Origin: Chionis minor
Taxonomy: Eukaryota > Chordata > Aves > Charadriiformes > Chionididae
Direction: 5' to 3'
Assembly (NCBI GenBank): GCA_013398295.1
Contig: VZSF01000007.1
Location: forward strand, 62,805-126,804
Length of the DNA stretch: 64,000 nucleotides
In this document: positions 36,343-49,100 of the stretch, in pieces
How positions within the stretch are numbered: the first letter of the stretch is position 1
How the letters are laid out: every line of letters starts with the position of its first letter
Notes under the pieces: generated by a model
What the model was told of the DNA's origin: nothing
What the model saw: the letters and a program-made list of their open reading frames with translations, nothing else
Database searches by the model: none
Made by a program: the position numbers and the translations under genes

Positions 36343-36942
36343 AGGCCAATGGCATCCTGTGGTGCATTAAGAGGAGTGTAGCAAGCAGGTGGAGGGAGGT
36401 CATCCTCCCCCTCTGCTCTGCCCTGGTGAGGCCACATGTGGAGTACTGTGTCCAGTTCTGGGCTCCCCAGTTCAAGAAGGACAGGGAACTGCTTTGTAGC
36501 AAAGGGCTACAAAGATGATTAGGGGGCTGGAGAATCTTTGTTATGAGGAAAGGCTGAGGCAGTTGGGTCTTTTTAGCCTGGAGAAGAGAAGACTGAGGGG
36601 GGATCTCACAAATGCTTACAAATACTTAAAGGGAGTGTGCCAGGAGGAGGGGGCCAGTCTTTTTTCAGTGGTACCCAGAGGTAGGACAAGAGGTAATGGG
36701 GACAAACTTGAATATAGGACATTCCATCTGAACGTGAGGAGAAACTTCTTTCCTTTGAGGGTGGCAGAGCGCTGGCACAGGCTGCCCAGAGAGGTGGTGG
36801 AGCCTCCGACTCTGGAGACATTCCAAACCCACCTGAACACCATCCTGTGCAACCTGCTGTAGGTGGACCTACTCTGTCAGGGGGATTGGATCAGATGATC
36901 TCCAGAGGTCCCTTCCAATCCCTAACATTCTGTGATTCTGTA
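36343..36942 (+). mobile_element. CR1 LINE 3' end with frameshifted ORF2
   Basis: The plus strand starts inside ORF2 at the KANGIL-type block and continues with [20 protein letters not shown] and [17 protein letters not shown]. The frame then shifts near 36505, and the second frame (36515-36862) runs [50 protein letters not shown] and a normal ORF2 stop. A 3' UTR with CAGATGATCTCCAGAGGTCC and the tail ACATTCTGTGATTCTGTA closes it. The break lies in a short rearranged piece (GCTTTGTAGCAAAGGGC) replacing the usual ERVQRRA codons. It is 5' truncated and lacks the RT catalytic part, and resembles the copy at 51599-52700. Confidence 0.95.
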
Positions 36943-39900
36943 ATATATTCTCTTGATTCTTTATTATCATTTAAGGTAATTTTTTTTTTTTTTATCTATC
37001 TAAATATCTGCCAAGACCATGGGTTAGAAACCACCTGCTTTTCTGAAGTTTTCTGGTCCTAGGCCATCTGGGCAACTTGCCACATAACAAGATTAAAGAC
37101 ATCTGGGATTGCAACAAAACTTAAGAGTAACTCCTCATGAATGATTCCCTTTGGTGGTACAACAGGCATCAATGCAACAGCTTTAAAGTGCTAAAATACA
37201 GACACAAATATGGGACACACTTGAGCCAGGCATATGATGAGTGACGGGTGGGTTGTGAGTCCTGATTTATTAATTAATGACGTATAGGTAGTATACATTT
37301 GCAGTATTTGCTGAAAAGTGTTTTATCAGCTGGCAATTCATTTAAGGAGGAAGATAACCTCATAAGAAGTTAATGAGGTTGCCATGTTTTACATTAGTAA
37401 TAATGTATTACACTAGATCACAAAAATCATGGATACTAAAAATAGTAGGACTGGTAGCACAGCAGATTTTCTACGCCTTGATCGCACAATGCATTGCTGG
37501 AAAAGTTAAACTATTCCTCATAAACATGACAAAATTTAATGCATTCAATTGTGCATTGAAAATGTGCATTGAATGTTCACAGATGTCTGCCAATGTGAGT
37601 GTTTAACACATGCAAGACAGTGCCCCAAGCAGACATGCCCCTACTTAACTTCCCATTCAGGGTTGAAAAAGCTGATTTTGTGAATCGGGAGACTGGAAAC
37701 ATGAGGTCAGAGCAGAGGAAGGGATGGAGAGGCAAGGAAGTAGATATGAAAAGACCTAGTAAATTGAAGCTATTTTTGAAGAAGATTAAAGGCAAAATAT
37801 ATCATCTAGGAACATTTATTTGGGATCTAGAAAATTTAAAGTGGTATGCCTTGAGATTTTATCTGTGAGATACAGCTTGGAGCTAATTTTATGCTGAGCA
37901 TACAGAAATATCAACATCAGCTTGACTCTAGTAGTAGGCCTGCCATAATGACTTTACAAGAAAGAAATTCTTTTGGCTTTTAGATGGATGAATATTTGGC
38001 AGTGTAGGAAATAAAGTCCAGTCTGCTATTTAGCTTTGCCTGTCAAAACAGTCATAGAGACTTCATATTTTAAGCCACATAGTCTATTTACTCCTTCTAT
38101 CATGTTCATGATATTAATAGGCTATATTATTCTCTTTGTCTTTCTATGTTTAGAATAAAAACTCTCCCCCACCTTGCAAATCCATAACTTGCCTTTCAAA
38201 TAGGTGCATATACTGTATTTTATAGGAAAATAAAAACATGGCTCTATTCTGTCACTGAAAGCTGAATTCTCATGCACTGTGTAATGACAGTAAAACTGAG
38301 TAAGAAAAGACTGCAAAGAAGAATGTGTGAGCATGATAAACTTAAGAATATTAAGAACTTGGTAGACTGTACCAGAGCCAGTTTTAAAAGTTGAATTCCT
38401 ATCCCCCAGCTAAAAGTGATATTTAAAAAAACCCAAAACACAACAACACACTTTTTCACTTTGAGCAAATGCCTTAGTTTTAGACATTTTTAACATTTGA
38501 CAGAAATTCTGGAAAGTTCTGATTTTGGAAATAAACTTGTTCATTACTGTATGAATAGGAATTGATCTTATCCTGAAAGTATTTATTTCCACACAGGCAG
38601 TTATAATGTTAACTTGTGTTACTTTTTCAGCTGTTCAAGCAGACTATAAATCTGCTTCAAGCCTGCATTATCTAAAAGTGGGGTTGACAAATATCTGCCC
38701 GAGATAATTAACTTCGACTAGAAGTTTAACTTCTATTAAGCTAAAACTAGAAGAACTGGGTCCTCTCTAATGTGTTTTGATGTTATGAGATGAAAACAGA
38801 ATGTTGAAATACATCCACTGAAAACATCAGAAAAGTTATTATAGGTCTAAAAAATCTTTTGGCTTTGTTAGACATATTTTTAGTTTAAAATTATTCTATT
38901 AATTTTTAACTAATATTACTATCTTTTAACATTGCTAAACACTGTAAACAAGCTAATATACAAGGAGATTTTCAGCTAGTACTGTGCAAAAGCAGTTTTA
39001 TTCTTTCATATTTTGATTATGCAGTTGGATATTTAAGGAAGCTTCTCTCCACCCATCCATTCCTTTAAGAATGAAACTGTTAAATATTGACCACAGAAAG
39101 TTTTGCCTTTCATGTCTGGACATTTCTCTACAAAAATGACAAGCAAACAAAAAAAGTCAATGCAAACATTTTGAAGCATTCTCAATGAGCTGATGGGTGA
39201 AAGACCTGCTGGTGAGAAACACCATAAAGAAAAATGTATAAGGTTTTTATACAATTGTTTCAGCAGCTAATGAATATAAGATCAACTTTACAGATCTGTA
39301 AGAACTGGGATGAAATGAAAATGAACAAAAATAACTGCCTGTATTGGAAATCTTTTCCGTAGAACTTTATCTCCATTGAAATGTCCAGGAAAATTTTTAT
39401 TAAAAATCAATTTTGGAAAAAATTCAAGCAGCTCTAACCATCTGTTGTCTTACTGGAAAGTCTATGTTCAACTTGCAGTTATCCGTGTTTAAACATGATG
39501 ATTCAAATCATTTAACTCTTTAAACCATCAGTAATTCTGCATAATTTTTTACTTCTGCAAAACCAGGTAATGCTGTAGGCTGAGCACTCTGAATCCTCTC
39601 CTTCACTGTAATCCACCCTCTGCTTCACTCAGTTTACTCTGCCTGGGAAGGCAGGTGTCACGAGCAGTTTGCCCTCATAATAATGGGGATGGATTTTACC
39701 AGTTTGTTAGAGGTTGTCCTCCCAGCATGATTCCTTACGCTGCACTGCCAGCCCCACATTCTCCTGTTGGTGAGTCAGCACTCGGAACACTTATAACGGG
39801 GTTTCAAAAAATCATATTTAAAAATAATATTTGTTCTTACTTGTTTTTGAGGTCAAATCATTCATTTGCTCTGCTCTGCCTGTACAAGTCTTTTTCATTA

Positions 39901-40660
39901 ACCCTCAATGCTTTGGTAAGTAAAGCCAATTTTGGAAATGGAAACATAGCTGTCTCTTGGGATCTCCTGATAGGGATCCAGGAGCTGGTGGTGTGAGAAA
40001 CACAAAACGTATTGTGACAAGCACAAGAGGGTCTTGTGAATGGTAACACTATGTGCAGTGTGTTTTCCAATATGATTTGTCAGTAGAATGTTCTGGCCTA
40101 ACAATTCTCAGCTTGGTTCCTGATAGACAGCCTACTTTTTTCTTTCATCCTAATTATAGCCTCATATATCACCCTAAGTAATCTCCTCAGTTGGTAACAA
40201 TTTAACATTTTACACACCTCTCCCTTTTAACTTCAGACTCCATTCAGCTCTGTGCCTGGAGTGACTAAGATATCAAAGTCAGCCACAGGTTCCACATTTT
40301 GAATGGAAAATAAATTAGCAATATCAAATGTGAAGGCAGCTTTGATTATCCTTGACACCACCGGTGCTTTTTGGCTTTACCACTTTGTTCACCCACACTT
40401 TACCCACTCAGTTTCAGGGGTATCTTAGAGAAAAGAGAGGTCATAGCATCCAGACCTATTAAATAATTCAAGATGTGGTGTATGGGTAATTTGTGGGCAT
40501 GCACGACACAGCATTTACAGAGGAAAACCAGTCCCTGTCTTTCTGGATGATGGAGCTCTGTTATCCTGTCAGTTAGAAACAGGAGCATGATAGAGCCAGG
40601 AGGAAAGAGTTCATGATTTTTATTTTATTTTTGAGAATTTTTCCCACTGTTCATTTAAAC

Positions 40661-40685
40661 TTTTTTTTTTTTTTTCTTTTTTTTT
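40661..40685 (+). repeat. T-rich homopolymer run
   Basis: Fifteen T residues, one C, then nine T. If it is the reverse of a poly(A) tail, no retrocopy body can be identified at higher coordinates. Confidence 0.85.
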
Positions 40686-42784
40686 AATCTGGCAACAGCA
40701 GACTTTAGGGAGTATTTTTTTTTTCTTGAGAATTCTTTAAAATTTATTTTATTTCTCACAAAAGAAGCACATTTTTGGGTAAAAAGGTTATGTAGCTTGC
40801 CCTGTGGTTATGAACTCACTAGACTCCTTAGGACTTTAGCTGAATCTCCTGGAATAGGAAAGCGTTGAGCTAGAGGGGAATTTTTGTGGATGCATGTGTA
40901 TGGGGAACACACAAAGCTCACAGAATACAGGTCCAGCCATTAGGCCTCCACTCATTGCTTTCCTGGGAATTAGAAATCCCAGGAACTAGATCTTAGGTTC
41001 TGGGAGTAGGTAAGATAGCTTTTTATTCCTCCCTGTAATTACTGGCCATGTCTTTATTCCTACATGTCCTTTTATATCTACTCAAGAACTCTTTTTAAAC
41101 TTACCTGAGAAAGAACTGGTGTCTGTCTCCATCCTGGGCACTGACACAACCCTAGACCCAAATCTACCTCTCCAACATCATTTGGGGAACTCCTGAAAAG
41201 CTTCAGAAATTGTTTAGCTTGCAACAGCTCCACTCCCACTGGACCATCCCTTCCTGCCACAGTGGGGCCAGGCTGATTTCTTCATACGTGGCCCAGGCAT
41301 CGCTGTGGCTGTTCGAGCAGCAGGCAGAGATTTATATGAACATGACCGCGGGATGAGCACATTGCAAACATGTCAATGTACTGAAATTTCTTGGCAAAAA
41401 TCCAAGCCATGTCTTGGTCTAGTTACATGGTTTTGTGAGCACTCATTTCTTGTACTTTTGTTCTCTTCACCAGAAGTAGGTTTTCTGCGGTACAACATGC
41501 ATTACACAGAGTGCTACAGTTCAGAGAAAGAATTTTTTAGTTTTCTTTCTCTTAGCTTTTTACTGGAAGAAACATAGAAAGATATTTCCCTCTAACACAG
41601 AAGAAGGAGCTACAGTAAACCAGTGAAATCTTTAGAATTTCTTTTCCTGCTTTGCTACAGATCTTCTCCCTAGCTGCCCACTAACATGATTTCTTGCAGT
41701 GTTTCTGAGGAAATAGCATATTTTATGCAGCTTATTGGGAAAATCTCCAGATACCTGTAGAGATAAATGTATCTTCACTCCTCTGCTGCCATTTAATTTC
41801 TGCTATTTTAAAATTTCTCTTTAATTTGTTATATAAGGAAAACCAAAGGTGTTTTTGTTACATCTGCATTTGAAACAGCGATCAAGGATTAAGGAAAGGA
41901 AATGTTATACCAGTCACACTTTTTTTATATGGTGGACTTCAGACTACTTCACTAAAGGATGTAATTTATTCCTAATTCTTATATGACTGTTAAAATAATC
42001 CTTCTGAAGCAACTCACTTTCTTGTGTAGACAGGGAAAGTCTCTTCAGGGGCAGCTAAGCTTAAGAAAGAGAATTTTCCTCCATTCCAAAAGAACCACTT
42101 CTCTTCATTGACTACCAGAGAACACTCACTTGCTAAGAAGATATCTGACCCTGAAGTGTAAGATATTGGCAGAGGGAATCCCATCTCCTGTGTTTCTCTG
42201 GAGGACTTTCAAAAGAATTCTCTCTGGGAATGGATCTGCCATGCTGAACTGCGGGTAAGCAGAACAAAAGAAAAAACAAATTACTTACCAAATGAGATGA
42301 AGAATCCTACCTCAGGATTTCATAGATGAAAAATACGTAAAAGTGAGATTCTTACATGGAATTAAAAAAATTTCCTATGGATCATGAAAAATTCCTTATT
42401 CTTTATTATAAATACCTTCAGTACCTATAAAAGGAGAACAACTATTGAACTTAGATCTTTTGGAACTGAAGAATCCTTTTTAGCCTATAGCATAACAGAA
42501 ACTTTTTCAGAAGAAGCCTTGAGACAGGCAAAATAATGATTAACAATCCTAAAACCACATTAAACACCACTACACTGCTATTTCCTTCTATTTATCATGA
42601 TTAATCTATGTCCTCTTTCCAGGAACACAGAAACCACCCAATCTGGTGCTAACAAGGAAAGCTGTTGGTATTTTAAATGTCAGTAGCATTTCAATAACTC
42701 ATTACTATTATTGCAAAGAAAACTGAAATCTGGACTGCTAGTGGAACTTTCGCAAAATCCATCTACCAAGGTTAAAGTTGCGTT

Positions 42785-42811
42785 GTTATAATGCTGCAGA
42801 GGCATTATAAC
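42785..42811. repeat. Perfect 10-bp inverted repeat (hairpin)
   Basis: GTTATAATGC at 42785-42794 is exactly complementary to GCATTATAAC at 42802-42811, with the seven-base loop TGCAGAG. Pairing does not extend well outward, so it is too short for a typical microRNA precursor. Confidence 0.8.
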
Positions 42812-44204
42812 CTCTATAATGTAATACCACTTCTTTGTATCCAGTTTTATAGCTTGTTCTTACTGTCGCGTTGCTGATGTTAGCTGGTTGTGCAATGTTA
42901 TTGGATTTTTCTTAGCAGAGGTGACAGGAGCACAGGCTGAGTTGGCTGGTTGCTGCTGCTCCTAATTCTTTGCTCAAAGAGTTGCATATGGCTCTCTGTC
43001 CCCACACTGGTTATGGGGACATATCTCTTTCAGTTGTTTGGTTTGAAAGACTGACTGCTGCCGACTGTAATTGAATAAGCACCTCTGTGGGATGTTCTTC
43101 TGTGTATGCGCTGGTTGAATATTCAATTTGCTAATACACATAGAGCAGAGTTGTAATTGCTTTTTCCCTTGTGATAGAAAACCTTCTAGCAGTACCTTTA
43201 AGGTTAGTTTTAATTTCTTTTTATGCAATCCTTTTTGTCAGGTGTCTTCTCGGTCCTTGGAGGGAGAAGTAGGAACTGAAAATCTGTTTTAAATGTGACT
43301 AAAGAGTCAATGAAACAAAATGTTTGGAGAAAAATCCAAAGTTGTCTAAATACTTAGGAAAATATCTTAAGTGACACCTGAGTGAATATTTATTATACAA
43401 TTGTAATATCTCATTCTTCAAATGGCAACATTATTAAATGAAATTTTGAGTATTTAATTTGCTAATATACAAAGGCACATTTCTAATAATTTTAATAATA
43501 GCCGATGATTTGATGTTAATATATTTTTGTAGCAACATTCTCGACTCTATCCGCTACCGAAAGCAGATGCTCAGAGGAGAAAAATATGAGCAACAAATAT
43601 TTTGCTTCTAGCCACATAGAAAATTATCTTAATAGATCTCAGCAGTCATGGGGTTCCTATATGTGTACCTATATGACCCTCTTTCTTCCTGAGGATCTCA
43701 TGTGTAATTGTTTCTGGAAAGCATCTGTACTCGTTTCAGAAAAAAAAAACCTAATTCATTGTCAACTCATACTTCTTAATTCAGATTTTTCTGGTGACAA
43801 TTTTTTCATAAATGAAAAGTAAATGCATTAATTCAGAGCTGCTTCCTGAAGAATAACTTTTCCTTGAGGAAGCTGTTATGCAAGTAAAGCTCTAAAAATC
43901 AATAGGACATGGTTTGCTTGAAATTTCAATTCCCTTTATTAAATATATGTAATAGGTTATTTCCACACAATTATTCCCAAAGAGATTCCTTCACATCAAG
44001 TCTGTGAGGAGCAATTATTTCATAAATACTAACTGGATGTAAGATACCTTTGAAAAAGTGAGCAGTAAATATATCATCTTGTTTTATTTTTATATTATTA
44101 CATTTGTAAATACCTGCTTTTCTATGTATGATACTTTTCTGAAGGAACTTGGGGGTGGGGGGGAGCAAAAAGGGAAGGATGGTAGCTAACAAGGTGGCAA
44201 CTTA

Positions 44205-44290
44205 GTAGTTAGGACAGTTGCTTGGACACTGCATGTGAAGCTCATTTCTTTAAGGAGAGATTTGAGTACAAATCGCCCTTTATGCCTTGT
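44205..44290 (+). mobile_element. Possible worn tRNA-derived SINE head
   Basis: TAGTAGTTAGGACAGTTGCT resembles the AGTGGTTAGAGCACTTGCC start of tRNA-derived SINEs, and GAGTACAAATCG about 60 bases later may be a degenerate B box. Spacing is longer than usual and identity is low, so this is a weak call. Confidence 0.22.
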
Positions 44291-44637
44291 TTGTCCAGTT
44301 CATGCATTCAAATATTATATGAGAACAGGTGTATTCTATGGACTTGTTGAAAAAAAGTCATTCAGTTGCAACACCATTCTTGGAAATCCTCATGTGCCAT
44401 GAACAATGTTTTTTTCTTCAGAGTGCTTAATTTTTTATCTTGTTTGGTTTTAGTAGTCCTAGACATAAGCAGGACTGAAACAATCGATGCTGAGGGACAT
44501 TTCAAGTCTGACTGGACTGTACCTGTTGAATTTAAGTCCCCTCTAAGCTATGCAAGAACTGTGCAGGTGTTTTCTGGATCATGACTGTGGACAGAAGTAA
44601 CCAAATTTTGTCTATGTCCTTTCTTTGTTGCTGAACC

Positions 44638-44696
44638 TTTTTTGTTTTGTTTTGTTTTGGGTTTTTTTGTTTGTTTGTTTGTTTGTTGTTTTTTTT
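44638..44696 (+). repeat. T/G-rich low-complexity tract
   Basis: TTTTG units followed by five TTTG units and a T8 run. It is similar in kind to the tract at 26558-26628. Confidence 0.8.
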
Positions 44697-46023
44697 CCCC
44701 CACATCCAACCATTAAATTCATGAAACGTAATACCAAGCATCTAAATTTAGTGGATATTAAGGTGGAAGCTGAAGCTGACTGCAGGGTGAAGAGAGGTCT
44801 CTGGAAGGCAAGTCAGGGTGCCTACGTTTGAAAGCAGTTAGGTTTCTAATTTAGGAGCTCTAATTGCTATGTGGAAGCACACACTTCTCTCTGTTGACTG
44901 TAGAGGGAACCTGGGCACCAAAGGTAGGTGCTTGCAGAGGTGGTGTCAGTATCCGCCATTGTCTGTAGACTGTATGGAATGGCAAGTAAAGTGTATGGTA
45001 TATATTCGTTTCTGCTGTTATTCTGAAGTGTGCGGCAATAAGATCCTTCCTGTACCTGTTCCTTTCAGTCTACTTTGGAAGTAGAACTTGCATTACACAC
45101 AAACAGGTACACATGTGTGCTCATCGTTTGCAACTTTTAGGATGAAACATTCATCTTTGAAGTGAATTATTAAGTTTATGTTTTAATATTAGCAATTAGA
45201 ATAGCTTCTCTGTCTGCAAGCTTGTTTGGAAGGTTTAGCCCTTATTGTAAGTGGCAATAGAAAGCACATTTTTCTTAAGTTATGTTTCCAGTACATGTGT
45301 GCAAGCTAAAAATGTGCACAAACTAAAAAAAATAAAAATCAATCAGGTTGAAAAAGACTGGCCTGACACTATTTACTTAGTGTTACAGCTACAAAAACTT
45401 TCCACAATATAGACATGTCATTAATATGACTGTGGTGAAGGATCAGAGAAACAACAACTTTTTCTTTTACCACTGAATAGGAGATTTATTAGAAAACAAA
45501 GTCTTTCTTCTACAAATGTTTCTTCCCTTTCATTTGCTACATATGAACATGGATTTGCCTGGATATTCGCTATAGCTTTTTTTTAAAATTTACACATATT
45601 TCTTCCTATCTACCATTTTTCTCTATGTACACAACATTTCATGGAAACGGCTGAATTCAAGTCCCATTCCCCTAGATTTGCTTAGATTCATGCCTTGAGG
45701 ACGGCTCTTCCCAGCTTATTCTCTTTAGCTCCAACAGTATTTTCCAGGTCAAAGTTAGCTTGCTTTGCTCATTTTTTGAGCCAGCCAGAGTCTGGGAAAC
45801 AGCAACAGTGTCACAATAAGCTGGAGCTAACAAACCCCACGTCTCAGCAGGATTTGTTTGGTTGGAGGGGTTTTACTCCCCACTGATGCAGCCACAGCCT
45901 TTGACCAGTCAGCAGGAGGGAACTGGAAAAAGAATAAGCCCATGAGCCTTAAGACATTCTTGCTGAATCCTGCTCAGCAACGTGCAAGCTGAAGTAGTGT
46001 CTTTGCCCCATGATTAGCTGAGT

Positions 46024-46168
46024 GAAGCTCCCTCCTTAGAGATACTAAAACCTGTCTAGCCATGGTCCTGGGCAACTGGCTCTAGGTGGTCCTGCTTAAG
46101 CAAGGAGGTTGGACAAGTTTACCTCCAAAGGTTGACCTCCAACCTCAACCACTCTGTGATTCCATGAA
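46024..46168 (+). mobile_element. CR1 3' UTR fragment
   Basis: GAAGCTCCCTCCTTAGAGAT and ACTAAAACCTG echo the last ORF2 codons. GGTCCTGGGCAACTGGCTCT, AGGTGGTCCTGCTTAAGCAA, GGAGGTTGGACAAG, a CTCCAAAGGT stretch and CTCCAACCTCAACCA follow in the order of a CR1 3' UTR. The end CTCTGTGATTCCATGA is the usual CR1 tail. It is diverged and too short to code. Confidence 0.88.
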
Positions 46169-49100
46169 CTTCAAGCCAGTGCATTTTGTGCTTTTTTTCA
46201 TAGAATGAAATAGCTGGGTTTTTTGATAGGGCAAGTGTAATAATAAAAAAAGGTGGCTTAATTATTTGCTAGGGAAATTAATTATGCATGCTGCCTATAT
46301 TGTGACCTTTGGTTTAAGCTACAGCAGCTTATAACTAGGGCAAAAGGAAATTTACACTTAGCATCACCAATCACAGCCACTGATGAGATGGAGAAGTAAG
46401 TCTTAATAATACTTCAGATAATTAAGACCAGGCACTTGCTTTGCTTTACTGTTACTTGTTCTTTCACGAGCCATCTGAGAAACCTCCAGGTTCCCAGTTG
46501 TATCTAGATAACTGACAAAACATAAAATGATTTGAATAAGAACTCTCATACTGAATTAATTGGACATGGCTAATATACAATGTAATACAACAGGAAAACA
46601 TTTGCAGGCTATGCCAGATAGCTATCTAAAAGAGACGCTTTACGCAGACCTTCTTGGAGAGATGACAGTTTGGCCTTCCTCTTGTAAAGTCTTGCCAATC
46701 TGCTTGGGTTTCAAGGCACGCTTCTGAGTGGACCTGGATGTGACACTGTCGATGGGTAGAGCAAACACGCCTCCCAGCCACCCAGAACATGCAGGGGTCT
46801 TTTGAATTTTTCTTACACACAGAAAATAGTTTTGTGAAGGACAGGTGAAAGCCTTCATATTCAGAAGAGGTTAGAAAGACTTGTGCTACTTTTCTGCAGA
46901 CTCAAGATGACAGCTGATGGAGAAGGAGCAGAGAGTATGCCAGAAATCAGACAGTTATCCAAGTGAGGTGGAGGGGTTGAATGAGCAGTGACCTATAAGG
47001 GGATAATACAGGTGCATCGTTGTTGTTCGGTCATGTGCTTGCAGAACAGTTTGGGTGAGATTCCGTTCCAGATTCTTTCAGCCAAATACAGGAGCCCACA
47101 TGCAGGTGTTCACATGTAAGCTGCTTGCTCACCTGCAGTGGCAGGTGGATTTAATCTTGAGTAGGTCTCCACTGACTGCAAAGGCAGCTTAGGCACTGGT
47201 GTGCTCACAGGTATTCACATTCAGCTCCAGACTTGGAACTGAAATCTTATCCTTTGTCTCTGAGATGTGTCTGAGCGCTGGGAGAGGATAGGTGTATTTT
47301 GATACTTGTTATGGACTGCCCTTATGCATCAGGCATCATTACTCCCGTAGCTACGTATGAAACCCAACATGGGGTGCCCAGTGCTGTCTGCCAGACTCAA
47401 GAGCAGCATCCTTCTTTGAAGAGCTGACTGTCATAGCTGTGAAGGTTACACAACTTCTCAGTTTCTGACAACTCACCTCACTCTGGTTCAGCGTGCTCCA
47501 GCTGGTGGCCTCTCCACCAGCTCTGCTTCAGACAATGATTCTATCTGGCTTGTGCCACCTTCTTGGTTGTCTTTGCATGGGGAAAGGAGAACATTGAGCA
47601 GCGGCCATGGCTCCCGTCATGGTCAGGGGTTTCTTGAAATGGTGGCCTTCACTGGGGAGCTTGGCTCCAGCAAGGTGCCATCCTGCCTGCGAGGGAGAAG
47701 GGCCTGGGGATCTTTGAGAGCATCTTGTGGCAGCTTGGAGGCTGGCTGCAGCCCAAAGCTTGTGTGTGACTCTCAGCGCTGAAAAGGTTATTCCTGCCAT
47801 GGTTTGTTTGTAAAATGCCCTTGGAGATGATGGCTGCTGTACCAATGGCAAGTAATAAAATACCGTTATAGTGTAATTAGTTATTATTACCTCAGACAGC
47901 TAAACCTCCTGCCATGGTTTATTACAGAACAGGAAAATAAAGGGAAGGAGAAGGTGGAAGAAAGCCACAGTGACAGGGCAGTGTCACTGGCAACCTAACA
48001 TTTCTAAAAAGAAGCAGGAGTTGAGGCAGCACCAAGCCAGATGCACCAGAAATGAACAAGACCGTGCAGAAATGACTTTGGGATTAAACTGTGTGAACAA
48101 AAGTATAACTTAATCCAGTGCTTTCTATCCAGCTGTTGGGAGGCTTCACCACCTCACTCTAAACTCATTCTGTAAAACAGTTACATCTACTGCGTTTTCC
48201 AAAACAGATTGAAAGCAAGTTTATTTATTACAGCAACGAAGAAAACTAATACAACTTTGATTGATTTGTTCAGCTGCTGTCTTTGGGCTGCTGATTGTGA
48301 CTGTACCAAGAAGGGGAGCCTACATGAGGCTTGCCACTCCTTTTCTGAGACCAGGACTTGAACAAGACACATGTCCTATCGAAATGTTTGCTCCTTGGCA
48401 GGTTTCTTTATGCTAGCAGCTTCAGCTTCACTATTTGGTGCCTTATATTGTGGCAGTTTTTAAGCAGGTTGCTATTAAAAGAATGGAGGATTATTTATTT
48501 GGCAGGTTCTTTGGAATGAGCACTATGTTATGGCCGTTAATTTTCATTCTCTGCTCATATATCAAAATGCGAAGTGCACTTGTGAGATGTAGCTCTCCTT
48601 CCATTGTTACTGAACCTAAAGGTAAAAAATTTGGCTGGCTCTGTTGGAAAAGATTGGGAACTATTCTAAATTTAACTCTTCACACTATTGTCATTCACAG
48701 GACAAGTTCCCATTGCAAGTGAGTGTGAAGATAAGTTCACCTGAAACTGAGAGGGGTGTCTTTCTGTATGTTATAAAATCTTTGAATATGGTGGATGGTA
48801 TGCATTTGGATCTATGATTAACTGGGTAGTAAAAATGCCAGGAAGTAAACAACCATAATGTCACAGTTTTCATTCCACGTGCTTACATGACGCGCAGACT
48901 GATGCTCAGCTCTGTACTTCATCACAGTACCAAAGGCCTAGTATCTACCAATATTTAGGGCACTTCCTGCAAGAAGAGCTGAATAGTGAACTTCTGTCAT
49001 CTTTATAAAAAGCTGAGGGCTATCTGTGAGAGCAGTTTAAGAAAATGCTTTTTTTTCTCCCCCAGCCTGTGCCTCAGTTTCCTATTAAGGCTTGTGGGGG

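Larger units (their letters stand above)
36943..46023. other. Unrecognised sequence with simple repeats
   Basis: Nine kilobases without a recognisable gene. It includes a T15CT9 run (40661-40685), a G/T-rich tract (44638-44696), a 10-bp hairpin (42785-42811) and a possible worn SINE head (44205-44290). Open frames up to 113 codons (39655-39996) show no domain. A perfect splice-donor word occurs on the minus strand at 41099-41107 without a credible exon. Confidence 0.5.

Noticed and set aside
41099..41107. Perfect CAG|GTAAGT splice donor on the minus strand
   Set aside because: About one such nine-base word is expected by chance per 130 kb of two-strand sequence, and no credible acceptor or conserved exon lies upstream of it.
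47528..47851. 107-codon minus frame and 76-codon plus frame in a GC-richer block
   Set aside because: GC-rich DNA has fewer stops by chance, the two frames are antisense to each other, and neither has a family motif.
48435..48722. 95-codon plus frame with a P-x7-Y spacing like GPCR transmembrane helix 5
   Set aside because: The resemblance covers about 25 residues; neither side shows another transmembrane block, so chance is more likely than a receptor remnant.
49045..49090. GTGCCTCAGTTTCC, a MIR core motif
   Set aside because: Only about 15 bases match and neither a tRNA-like head nor the following TGTAAAATG block is present.
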